From the NCBI GenBank assembly GCA_965247255.1, contig CBDFGS010000013.1:682001-746000 (forward strand): a stretch of DNA of 64,000 bases, written 5' to 3'. The notes under the pieces are model-generated. The model ran no database searches, was not told the DNA's origin, and saw nothing but the letters and a program-made list of their open reading frames with translations. The stretch comes from CBDFGS01 sp965247255 (GTDB lineage: Bacteria; Chloroflexota; Dehalococcoidia; Lucifugimonadales; CAUZJF01). This document shows, piece after piece, positions 25,301 to 36,485 of this stretch (position 1 is its first letter; every line of letters starts with the position of its first letter). Made by a program: the position numbers and the translations under genes.

Positions 25301-26478
25301 TCGACGGCCTCCTGGAGCATCCTCTTTTCGTTTCGGACGATGATCTCAGGCGCCTGCAGCTCGACCAGCCTCTTGAGGCGATTGTTGCGGTTTATAACAC
25401 GGCGATAGAGGTCGTTGAGGTCGCTGGTGGCGAACCTACCACCATCTAGCTGGACCATAGGCCGGAGGTCTGGCGGCAATACGGGAAGGGTGGACAGTAC
25501 CATCCACTCGGGTTTGTTGCCGCTCTTTCGAAACGCCTCGACTACACGCAGCGCTTTTACGGCCTTCTTGCGGCGCTGGCCCGATGTCGAGTGCATATCC
25601 ACATGCAAACGGTCGCGCATGGCCTCCAGGTCCATCGACCTGAGCACCTCCAGGATGGCTTCGGCGCCCATGCCGCCACTCACTACGTCGCCGAAGCGCT
25701 CCTTGACCTCTCTATAGCGCGTCTCGGTCAGCAGCTGGCCGACTTGGAGGCCCTCCAGGTCCTCGATTCGCTCGGTGTGCTCTGACTCTAGCGCGGCTTT
25801 CGCGCTCTCGAGCCACTCTCGAACATCACCTTGGTCCTGCGCCTTTTCGGACTCGTCTTTCTTGGCGTCGCCGTCTTTTCCGGCCTTTGCCTCTGCCTTC
25901 TTTTTACCCTTCTTGGCTTTAGGCGTCGATTCGGCGGCCTTCGCCTTCTCCTCCGCCTCGGCCTCTAGACGCTCCAACCCATCCTGGAGCTCCGCCTGAA
26001 GCTGCTCGGCCGTGGCCGCGCGCATCTCCTCATCGACCCGGGTGATTAGATACTGAGCAAAGTAAAGCACGCGTTCCAGATTGCGCGGAGACAGGTCCAA
26101 TAGGAGTCCTAGGCGGCTCGGTATCCCCTTGGAGAACCATATATGGGCAACCGGGGCGGCGAGCGCGATGTGTCCCATGCGCTCTCGACGCACCTTGGAG
26201 CGGGCTACCTCGACGCCGCACCGATCGCAGATCACGCCCTTGTAGCGAATCTTCTTGTACTTGCCGCAGTAGCACTCCCAGTCCTTCGTAGGTCCGAAGA
26301 TTCGTTCGCAGAAGAGACCGTCCTTCTCCGGGCGAAGCGTCCGGTAGTTGATTGTCTCGGGCTTGGTGACCTCTCCGTAGGACCAGGTCCCGATCTGTTC
26401 GGGCGAGGCTAGAGCGATCCGGATGGCGTTAAAGTCGTTGCCACTCTGGGCCAAGTTCGACGGTCCCGCGTGAATCAT
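22393..26478 (-). CDS. rpoC: DNA-directed RNA polymerase subunit beta'
   Basis: 1361 residues. The N-terminal zinc site is C69, C71, C84 and C87 (CYCG...CDRC). The catalytic loop [15 protein letters not shown] is at about residues 547-561, with the three Asp that hold the active-site magnesium. The trigger-loop and second zinc regions ([34 protein letters not shown]) are intact. A Lys/Ala/Glu-rich insert (around residues 170-220) lies in the early clamp region, where bacterial lineages vary. It follows rpoB with a 77-base gap on the same strand and is certainly co-transcribed. Confidence 0.98.
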   Translation of the reverse strand: [1361 protein letters not shown]

Positions 26479-26555
26479 AGAAAACTCCTGCGTATTTGGT
26501 GCTCAGCGATCATAGATAGCAGACCGGAGGCGGCATTTTGCGCCCTCCCCCGGAG

Positions 26556-30722
<4,167 letters not shown>

Positions 30723-30868
30723 GCGTTTCTCCACTTTCAGAATCTGGTGGCTAGCGGGGCTAGCGCGGGGAATAGAAGATCAGTCCGGAGGCGGCTGGCG
30801 CAGAGCGGCCGAGGATTTGGTCCCGTGGGAGGGCGCATAGAGGTTCGCGGACATAATGCGACATGTAG

Positions 30869-30897
30869 ACTCTATCACCAGCGCTGCCGGGTGTCAA
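30869..30897 (-). promoter_or_regulatory. Predicted sigma70-type promoter of rpoBC
   Basis: On the minus strand TTGACA (30897-30892), a 17-base spacer and TAGAGT (30874-30869) lie about 150 bases upstream of the rpoB ATG. The -35 is perfect and the -10 has four of six consensus bases. Confidence 0.6.
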
Positions 30898-30931
30898 GCA
30901 TCCGCCCCAATTCGTCGATCAGGTTCGATTC

Positions 30932-30948
30932 CGAGGGAAGTGCAAAAC
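30932..30948 (+). repeat. 17-bp terminal inverted repeat, left
   Basis: CGAGGGAAGTGCAAAAC, perfect inverted partner of 35402-35418. ATTC precedes it. Confidence 0.65.
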
Positions 30949-30957
30949 GCAGACTGT

Positions 30958-31185
30958 CTAGTTAGCGCGCCTAACCTTCATCGTGTCGCTCATGCCGTCA
31001 ACCTCAAGGTGATGGGACGAACCTTCCTTCCAAACCCTGGCCTGTGGCATGTAGTCGTAGCGATAATGATACTTATATTCGGTCGGTTCCCATTCCTCTC
31101 CGTTTTGCAGCAGATACGTCTTGTCATCCCAGCCTTCAAAGGCCCCCGCTATTCTGCTTTCTGTTATCAGTTCGCGCTTCGTCAT
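30958..31185 (-). CDS. Small hypothetical protein
   Basis: 75 residues from ATG 31185, which is preceded by AAGGGAG at good spacing. A longer frame from 31251 lacks such a site. It is rich in Tyr, Trp and charged residues (WDDKTYLLQNGEEWEPTEYKYHYRYDYMP), with no membrane span and no recognised family. Its frame uses codons normally. It is the first gene inside the block bounded by the 17-bp inverted repeats. Confidence 0.5.
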   Translation of the reverse strand: MTKRELITESRIAGAFEGWDDKTYLLQNGEEWEPTEYKYHYRYDYMPQARVWKEGSSHHLEVDGMSDTMKVRRAN

Positions 31186-31274
31186 GACAGATACTCCCTT
31201 GATGTCGCTTGACGCTTCCTTCCATTCACGTACAATAGGAGCGTCTTTCACAATTAGGGTTTCGCCCTTCGTCT

Positions 31275-31302
31275 AGCCCCTGATTCTATAGAATCAGGGG
31301 CT
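31275..31302. terminator. 28-bp perfect palindrome, possible bidirectional terminator
   Basis: AGCCCCTGATTCTA is followed at once by its reverse complement. The T-run after it is weak (TGTTGTCTTT), so termination is uncertain. It separates the small ORF at 30958 from the Panacea operon. Confidence 0.45.
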
Positions 31303-31320
31303 CATGTTGTCTTTGCGGGC

Positions 31321-31387
31321 TTGACGGGAACCGTGATACCATGATATAGAACACCACTATGCTATGTATGATTGAAACAAGTGTTCT
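31321..31387 (+). promoter_or_regulatory. Predicted promoter and operator of the Panacea operon
   Basis: TTGACG (31321-31326) and TATAGA (31345-31350) form a promoter with an 18-base spacer. The inverted repeat AGAACAC (31348-31354) / GTGTTCT (31381-31387) starts on the -10 element, where a repressor would block transcription. Autoregulation is inferred. Confidence 0.4.
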
Positions 31388-31409
31388 GTTCTAGACTGGA
31401 AGGATTCCC

Positions 31410-31967
31410 ATGCTTCGCCCCAATGATGTAGTCAAGCCTGAATTCGATGAGGATAAGTTCAAAGAGCTCATCCTGTATATTGCTGGGCAATGCGAGCATG
31501 ACTCGCATTTTGGCGCCATCAGTCTTAACAAACAGTTGTTCTATTGTGATACTTTGGCCTACGCCAAGTTGGGCAAGCCCATCACTGGTGCGGACTACAT
31601 GGCATTGGATTATGGACCAGCCCCACGGTTCCTCGCGCCCATTCGTGGGGACATGGTGGATGCTGGCGATATCGTAGTACGTAAGAAACAGCAGTTTGGC
31701 CACCCTCAGGATAGGGTTATCCCACTGAGAGAACCTGACCTGTCTTCGTTTTCCGGAGAGGAAATCGCCCTTATTGACCAGGTTGTCGACCTACTCAGGG
31801 GTGTCACCGCAAAGTATTTGAGTGACTTTACCCATGGCGAGTACGGCTGGAAGATCGCGGCTCTCCGTGAAACAATCCCGTATGAAACCGTGTTTCTCTC
31901 CAGAGAGGATGTGACACGGGACGATAAGCAGCGGGCGGAGGAACTGGTCATCCAACATGGATGGTAA
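31410..31967 (+). CDS. Panacea-domain (SocA/DUF4065-like) antitoxin
   Basis: 185 residues. Residues 15-70 carry the Panacea signature: FKELILYIAGQC, ISLNKQLFYCDTLAYAKLGKPITG and YMALDYGPAPR. The C-terminal part has the usual helix before a G.YGW-like end (THGEYGWKIAALRETIPY). Panacea proteins are antitoxins that pair with many unrelated toxins. ATG 31410 is preceded by GGAAGGA. The last 7 bases overlap the next gene, the normal arrangement of such a pair. Confidence 0.85.
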   Translation: MLRPNDVVKPEFDEDKFKELILYIAGQCEHDSHFGAISLNKQLFYCDTLAYAKLGKPITGADYMALDYGPAPRFLAPIRGDMVDAGDIVVRKKQQFGHPQDRVIPLREPDLSSFSGEEIALIDQVVDLLRGVTAKYLSDFTHGEYGWKIAALRETIPYETVFLSREDVTRDDKQRAEELVIQHGW

Positions 31968-32278
31968 TGACCTCATTGACCTTGACTCATTCAAATGAGC
32001 CCAAGTACAGAGAGTTGGTCGAAACTGAGACTTTTGCACAACAGCGCGACCTCATTGTCTCCGATATTCATCGATACGACGACATCATGCACGGTCTGGG
32101 TTGGTCACTGGCGAAAGGCGCGGAAGAGTTTCCTATAGCGTATGGGCAGCTTCGTGTTGTAAAGACGAATGCCTTTGGCGACACACCCAGGTTGAGGATA
32201 TTCTTCACAGTTGACGACGATGCAATACAGTTGCGCTGGATTGAACTCCTACCACTCGAGGATGAATCATTTACCTAG
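31961..32278 (+). CDS. Candidate toxin paired with the Panacea antitoxin
   Basis: 105 residues, starting at ATG 31961 or ATG 31967, both overlapping the antitoxin stop. The order of elements resembles RelE/ParE-like toxins or their relatives: a helix with ETFAQQRDLIVSDIHRYDDIMHGLGWSLAKG, then strands QLRVVKTNAFG, LRIFFTVDDDAIQLRWIELLP. The usual RelE catalytic residues cannot be assigned. The toxin role rests on size and on coupling to a Panacea gene. Confidence 0.55.
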   Translation: MVMTSLTLTHSNEPKYRELVETETFAQQRDLIVSDIHRYDDIMHGLGWSLAKGAEEFPIAYGQLRVVKTNAFGDTPRLRIFFTVDDDAIQLRWIELLPLEDESFT

Positions 32279-32319
32279 CGGCGGCCTGCAAAGCAATCAC
32301 GGATAAGTAGCAGTGCAAC

Positions 32320-33513
32320 CTACGCCACCCGCCGAACCATCCATCGCATATCAGCCGCTTCGCCAGCTTGCAGATGCACTAGCGCCGTAGCCTGAAACGC
32401 TAATACGGACATCGTGCAGTGGAGACTCATCTTCTTTAGACCTCGCACGCAATGCTTCTCTAGTCGCCGCGACTCTTTCAGACCTTTGAATACTCGCTCG
32501 ATGCTCTGGCGAAGGGCGTAGGCTTCCCGCCACTCCCGGCTCCCACGCCTAACAGACCCAAACAGTCTTATATCCTTCTTAGGGTCTTCCCACACCTCGT
32601 CTTCACAGTAGCGGACGCCCCGCCGACCCCTGAGAATGCAGCCATCCCGACGACACTGGTAAAGGTGGCCCTTCTGCGGGTCGCTTCGCACATAGTCCAT
32701 CGGCACCAGCCCCATGCAAGTGGGTACGCCCTCATCAGTGTATATACCTTCGTGAAGGGCCTTCTTCGGTTGGCTTCGTATATGAATGATGGGCGTGATG
32801 CCGTGCTTCGCCAGCCATTCGTGGTTGGAACGGGCGTCGTAGCCCTTATCGGCGATGGCAACATCGGGGCTAAACCACCCGTACTTCGTCTGCGCCTTCT
32901 CCATAATCTTGGGCAGTTCGGGTGAGTCGTGTCGACTGGCCGTCGTCACGAAACCCGTTATTGGTACGCCATAGGTCGCATCGGCGACGGCGTGATATTT
33001 GTACCCAAAATGCCATTCCTTGCCGCCCTTCTTTGCCTTGGCACTATTCTTGGCGGTCCATGAGGCTTCGGGGTCACTCACCGTCTTCCGGTTGGGATTG
33101 CTGTGAGACCGCACAGCGGTGCTATCGAGGGCAACCTTCTCACCGAATCCAGGTAATACCTCAGCAAGTTGGTCTGTTATGTGCACGAAGCACCGCTCTA
33201 CCAGGTCTCGGTGGTCGGCCAGTCGCCTAATGAAACGATTGAACGTCCAGCGACTCGGTAAGTCGTCCGAGAAACCGCACGCTGCTCGGAGTGACGAATC
33301 ATCTTCGAGCCGTCGGATTAGAGCATTTGTATGAGGGAGATTCAGGACGAAACTGGAGACATAGGCTCGCCAGAGAGCTTCAAGCGAATGTCCCGGCCGA
33401 CCAGTCTCGCGATAAGCTTCAAGCTGAGACAAGAGGGCTTCGTGCGGTATGGAGTTCCATATCGCCTGTAGCTCGCCAAGAGCCGGGCTTCGTCTGGTAG
33501 AATTGCCCCGCAA
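32320..33513 (-). CDS. IS transposase, DDE type (IS1182/IS5-like)
   Basis: 397 residues from a TTG start. It has an N-terminal helical DUF772-like region, then KVALDSTAVRSHS with the first Asp, HFGYKYHAVADATYGVPI, DVAIADKGYDARSN with the second Asp, and RQSIERVFKGLKESRRLEKH with the Glu. The frame is intact. The IS boundaries could not be fixed: GCGGCCTGC occurs at 32281-32289 and 33530-33538, but no matching inverted ends adjoin them. It may be a nested IS, or it may mobilise the whole 30932-35418 block. Confidence 0.8.
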   Translation of the reverse strand: MRGNSTRRSPALGELQAIWNSIPHEALLSQLEAYRETGRPGHSLEALWRAYVSSFVLNLPHTNALIRRLEDDSSLRAACGFSDDLPSRWTFNRFIRRLADHRDLVERCFVHITDQLAEVLPGFGEKVALDSTAVRSHSNPNRKTVSDPEASWTAKNSAKAKKGGKEWHFGYKYHAVADATYGVPITGFVTTASRHDSPELPKIMEKAQTKYGWFSPDVAIADKGYDARSNHEWLAKHGITPIIHIRSQPKKALHEGIYTDEGVPTCMGLVPMDYVRSDPQKGHLYQCRRDGCILRGRRGVRYCEDEVWEDPKKDIRLFGSVRRGSREWREAYALRQSIERVFKGLKESRRLEKHCVRGLKKMSLHCTMSVLAFQATALVHLQAGEAADMRWMVRRVA

Positions 33514-33530
33514 GGGCTCGCCCCTTGTAG

Positions 33531-33571
33531 CGGCCTGCTGGTGATACCTTGACCGGAGAGCCAGCAGGCCG
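33531..33571. terminator. 11-bp stem hairpin beside the IS transposase
   Basis: CGGCCTGCTGG and CCAGCAGGCCG enclose 19 bases. No T-run follows directly. It may insulate the IS from the cassette promoter downstream. Confidence 0.35.
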
Positions 33572-33621
33572 TGTTACGTTATTACTATATTCTTAGGTAA
33601 GGATATACTAGCTAAGTACGC

Positions 33622-33659
33622 TTGTCAACCTTGCACGGGGGCGAGTTTAATGGTATATA
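33622..33659 (+). promoter_or_regulatory. Predicted promoter of the Zn-ribbon/DUF488 cassette
   Basis: TTGTCA (33622-33627) with TTTAAT 18 bases on, or TTGCAC (33631-33636) with TATATA (33654-33659) 17 bases on. The A+T-rich imperfect palindrome around AACTAGTT just downstream may be an operator. Confidence 0.4.
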
Positions 33660-33693
33660 CTAACTAGTTATATAGCATGGAGGTATAGGCTCA

Positions 33694-34086
33694 ATGGCCA
33701 AAATACCGATCACAATCATGGGTTTCAGGTGTGAACGGTGCGAGCACGAATGGATTCCTCGTAACGGAGGCGATAGTGGGCCAAAGGTATGTCCTTCGTG
33801 CAAAAGTCCTTATTGGGACACGCCACGCAAGAAGCCCGCGACCAGCTACGACGAATTTAGGGACCGGATCAAGAAAGTATTGCTTGATAGCGGGCGCCCG
33901 CTGAGTTGGACTGAAGTTCGGACGACTGCCAAACTGCCTCAGGTATTCCCGAACAACAAGTGGGTTCGTCGGATGGAGGCCGAAATCGGCCTCGCCCGTG
34001 AGAAGGATAAACTTGGTATTATTCACTGGAGTATTACATCCAATGGAGGCTCCAGTGCCCCGACAGGTGAACATCGCACTACCTGA
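33694..34086 (+). CDS. Zn-ribbon protein with winged-helix-like C-terminus
   Basis: 130 residues from ATG 33694 after GGAGGT. The N-terminal Zn ribbon is RCERCEHEW...KVCPSCKSPYW (two CxxC pairs). The C-terminal part (SWTEVRTTAKLPQVFPNNKWVRRMEAEIGL) looks like a small DNA-binding helical domain. The 3' end overlaps the DUF488 gene. Such Zn-ribbon proteins commonly accompany DUF488 genes, so it may provide DNA or substrate recognition for this cassette. Confidence 0.7.
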   Translation: MAKIPITIMGFRCERCEHEWIPRNGGDSGPKVCPSCKSPYWDTPRKKPATSYDEFRDRIKKVLLDSGRPLSWTEVRTTAKLPQVFPNNKWVRRMEAEIGLAREKDKLGIIHWSITSNGGSSAPTGEHRTT

Positions 34087-34582
34087 ACTACCCATCTCAG
34101 CACAAGTCCAAAACAAGGAGAATTGGAACGCACATAGGAACAAGGTCTCCGCCGACTTCTACACAGTCGGTTACTCTCGCAGGACCGCTAGTGAAATCGT
34201 CGTGGCCTTGCTCGAAGCCGAGGTCCAGACGTTGATTGATGTTCGCTTTGCGCCCGTCAGCCGATTCAAGCCTGAATTCAGCAAGTCAAACTTTTCGGGA
34301 CAGGTGGCCAGGGCCGGGATCGAGTATCTTCACCGTCCTGACCTCGGTGTGCCGAGGGACATACGAGCTCTCTCAATCGAAACCGGTGATCGGCGGGTGA
34401 TTTGGGAGTGGTATGACGGGATCGTGATTCCTGTCTTTGCATCTCGCAATTTGGATCATTTCTTCAACTTCGCGAATCATCCGGTGGCATTGATGTGTGC
34501 AGAATTGGACCCCATGGCGTGCCATAGGCATCGGCTCGCACTGGCTTTAGAGGAGTACGGACTCCAAGGCTATGACCTTTGA
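34043..34582 (+). CDS. DUF488-family protein
   Basis: 179 residues. The start at ATG 34043 is the likeliest, though a longer frame begins at 33998. The family motifs are clear: FYTVGYSRRTASEIVVAL, TLIDVRFAPVSRF, YLHRPDLGVPRD, and near the end VALMCAELDPMACHRHRLA. The conserved Cys and CHR could be catalytic or metal-binding. DUF488 proteins are widespread in defence and mobile contexts but their activity is not established. It overlaps both neighbours, so the three genes form one operon. Confidence 0.85.
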   Translation: MEAPVPRQVNIALPELPISAQVQNKENWNAHRNKVSADFYTVGYSRRTASEIVVALLEAEVQTLIDVRFAPVSRFKPEFSKSNFSGQVARAGIEYLHRPDLGVPRDIRALSIETGDRRVIWEWYDGIVIPVFASRNLDHFFNFANHPVALMCAELDPMACHRHRLALALEEYGLQGYDL

Positions 34583-35381
34583 GAAAGACGAGACGCATAG
34601 ACTCCTTATAGTCGTCCGGACATATCCTTACCCTGCTCGTAAGGGGGTCGAGGTCTCCTGTACGGCAGCCGTATCAGAGGACGGCATGTGGGTTCGCCTG
34701 TACCCACTTCCTTATCGGCTGCTCCCGTTGCGTCAACGATTCTCTAAATACCAGTGGGTCGATCTAAGCATGTCGAGGGCGTTCAAAGACCCTCGTATAG
34801 AGAGCTACAACCCCCACCTCGACACAATTAGTCCGCTGCCCGGGATCATCCCATCTGCTGATCGATGGGCAAAACGCAAGGAGTTGTTAAGCTCACTGGT
34901 CAGCCCTTCGTTATGTGATCTCCAGCGGAGGAACGCCGAAGATCACTACCCGACATTGGGCCTGTTCAAGCCACGTGAGATTCATCGCCTTCGCATTCGG
35001 TCGGATAGCCCACACTGGACCGACGCTCAAGAGGGACGTCTGCGGCAAATCCCCATGTTCGGGAGACTCCCCAAAGAGGAACTCGAAAAGATTCCGTACA
35101 AGTTCATCTATGAATTCCACTGCAACGAACCAGAGTGTGGAGGGCACAAGCTTTCGTGCACGGATTGGGAAATGGCAGAGACGTATCGGAAATGGTCGAA
35201 GGAGTACGGCGACGACTGGCAAGAGAAGTTCCAGCAGAGGTGGGAACACGAGATGATCGAACTGAACGACACTCACTTTTTCGTGGGAACGCTAAGCGAT
35301 CATCCACAGAATTGGATTATCGTCGGAGTGTTCTTCCCGCGAAAAGCTCCGGCGAGCCCGCAGCTATCGTTGGGTCTTTAG
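34572..35381 (+). CDS. DuOB-like (dual OB) protein of the DUF488 cassette
   Basis: 269 residues, starting inside the last codons of the DUF488 gene (11-base overlap). The opening RLLIVVRTYPYPARKGVEVSCTAAVSEDGMWVRLYPLPYR and the ending FFVGTLSDHPQNWIIVGVFFP match proteins that I recall as having a dual OB-fold domain and sitting next to DUF488 genes. A CNEPECGGHKLSCTDWE motif near residue 190 could bind zinc. Nucleic-acid binding is plausible. The family assignment is from memory. Confidence 0.6.
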   Translation: MTFEKDETHRLLIVVRTYPYPARKGVEVSCTAAVSEDGMWVRLYPLPYRLLPLRQRFSKYQWVDLSMSRAFKDPRIESYNPHLDTISPLPGIIPSADRWAKRKELLSSLVSPSLCDLQRRNAEDHYPTLGLFKPREIHRLRIRSDSPHWTDAQEGRLRQIPMFGRLPKEELEKIPYKFIYEFHCNEPECGGHKLSCTDWEMAETYRKWSKEYGDDWQEKFQQRWEHEMIELNDTHFFVGTLSDHPQNWIIVGVFFPRKAPASPQLSLGL

Positions 35382-35401
35382 AAGTTCGGAGTGCCGACCG
35401 A

Positions 35402-35418
35402 GTTTTGCACTTCCCTCG
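35402..35418 (-). repeat. 17-bp terminal inverted repeat, right
   Basis: Inverted copy of 30932-30948, followed by ATTC at 35419-35422. Confidence 0.65.
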
Positions 35419-35431
35419 ATTCCTTCTACTA

Positions 35432-35460
35432 TTGACACTATGCTGTTCCAATCGTATAAT
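35432..35460 (+). promoter_or_regulatory. Consensus sigma70-type promoter of the str operon
   Basis: TTGACA (35432-35437), a 17-base spacer, TATAAT (35455-35460): a perfect housekeeping promoter 67 bases upstream of rpsL. It is probably the main start of the ribosomal supercluster. Confidence 0.8.
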
Positions 35461-35527
35461 CTCCATTTGTCGCCCTTTGGGGCGAACCGTGTTTTTGCGG
35501 CCTCAGCCCACATTCCGGAAGGGTACA

Positions 35528-35938
35528 ATGCCAACTACGAATCAGCTTGTTCGGAAGGGACGCAGCCCTAAGCGGCGCAAGGACAAGTCTCCCGCACTGC
35601 GATACATGTTCAACTCGATCAAGAACCGCGGACGCAGGGGACCGGGTTCCCCACAGAAGCGCGGTGTCTGCATCCAGGTAAGGACACAGACACCAAAGAA
35701 GCCGAACTCGGCTCTGCGCAAGGTAGCAAGGGTGAGGCTAACGAATGGGATGGAGGTCTCGGCCTATATCCCGGGCGAGGGGCATAACCTCCAGGAGCAC
35801 TCGGTGGTGCTTATCCGAGGGGGCCGGGTAAAGGACTTGCCCGGCGTACGCTACCACGTTGTACGAGGCACCCTCGATACCGCGGGCGTAGAAGGGCGCA
35901 ATCGAGGGCGCAGCAAATACGGCACTAAGAAAGGCTAG
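35528..35938 (+). CDS. rpsL: Ribosomal protein S12
   Basis: 136 residues. It contains TPKKPNSALRKVARVRLTNG, YIPGEGHNLQEHSVVLIRGG and RVKDLPGVRYHVVRG, the decoding-centre loops of S12. ATG 35528 follows GGAAGGG. Relative to the common form, an insert of about 13 residues (RYMFNSIKNRGRRG) lies between KSPAL and the SPQKRGVC block, near the streptomycin-response region. Similar inserts occur in some phyla. It is the first gene after the consensus promoter. Confidence 0.97.
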   Translation: MPTTNQLVRKGRSPKRRKDKSPALRYMFNSIKNRGRRGPGSPQKRGVCIQVRTQTPKKPNSALRKVARVRLTNGMEVSAYIPGEGHNLQEHSVVLIRGGRVKDLPGVRYHVVRGTLDTAGVEGRNRGRSKYGTKKG

Positions 35939-35975
35939 GTCTCCTGGCCTTTCCTTATTAATAGAGGGAATGTAA

Positions 35976-36446
35976 ATGGCCCGACGAAGAAGAGCGGAGC
36001 GGCGCCGGCCTAAACTCGATCCGGCTTATGGGAGCGAGGAGTTGGGCCGATTCATTAATAAGGTGATGATCGGCGGGAAGCAGACCACCGCCCAGCGAAT
36101 AGTGTACCGCGCTCTCGACCAGGTCGAGGCCGAGGCCCACAGGCCAGGGCTGGAGATCTTTCGACAGGCTGTCAAGAACGCAACGCCAATGCTGGAAGTG
36201 AGATCGAGACGCGTCGGTGGCGCCACGTATCAGGTCCCAAGAGAGGTGCGCGCCGTCCGTCAGCTTTCGCTCTCCATGAGGTGGATTGTAGCCGCCGCCC
36301 GCGCAAGGAGCGGGAGGCCGATGGCCGAGAGGCTGGCGCAAGAGCTCCTCGAAGCTTCCAGAGGGCAAGGCACGGCGATAAGGAGGAAAGAGGACCAGCA
36401 CCGCATGGCAGAGGCGAACCGCGCCTTCGCTCACTATCGGTGGTGA
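35976..36446 (+). CDS. rpsG: Ribosomal protein S7
   Basis: 156 residues, normal length. It has MARRRRAERR, LGRFINKVMIGGKQTTAQRIVY, the beta-hairpin VRSRRVGGATYQVPREV, and a C-terminus ending RAFAHYRW. It binds the 3' major domain of 16S rRNA. AGAGGGA before the ATG is the ribosome binding site. It lies 37 bases after rpsL. Confidence 0.97.
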   Translation: MARRRRAERRRPKLDPAYGSEELGRFINKVMIGGKQTTAQRIVYRALDQVEAEAHRPGLEIFRQAVKNATPMLEVRSRRVGGATYQVPREVRAVRQLSLSMRWIVAAARARSGRPMAERLAQELLEASRGQGTAIRRKEDQHRMAEANRAFAHYRW

Positions 36447-36485
36447 GGCGCAAAGACAGCGTGCCTCCAATCCTCATCTCGCCCA

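Larger units (their letters stand above)
30932..35418. mobile_element. Candidate 4.5-kb mobile element between rpoB and rpsL
   Basis: The 17-bp sequence CGAGGGAAGTGCAAAAC at 30932-30948 recurs as a perfect inverted copy at 35402-35418. Each is flanked on the outside by ATTC (30928-30931 and 35419-35422), like a 4-bp target duplication. Inside lie only accessory genes: a small ORF, a Panacea/toxin pair, an IS transposase and a three-gene cassette. Outside lie back-to-back rpoB and rpsL promoters. Removing the block would leave a compact divergent promoter region. An alternative is a shared regulatory sequence of the two promoters. Confidence 0.55.

Noticed and set aside
32281..33538. 9-bp direct repeat GCGGCCTGC as target duplication of the IS at 32320
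   Set aside because: No inverted terminal repeats adjoin it, and the right copy is part of a hairpin. The IS ends stay undefined.
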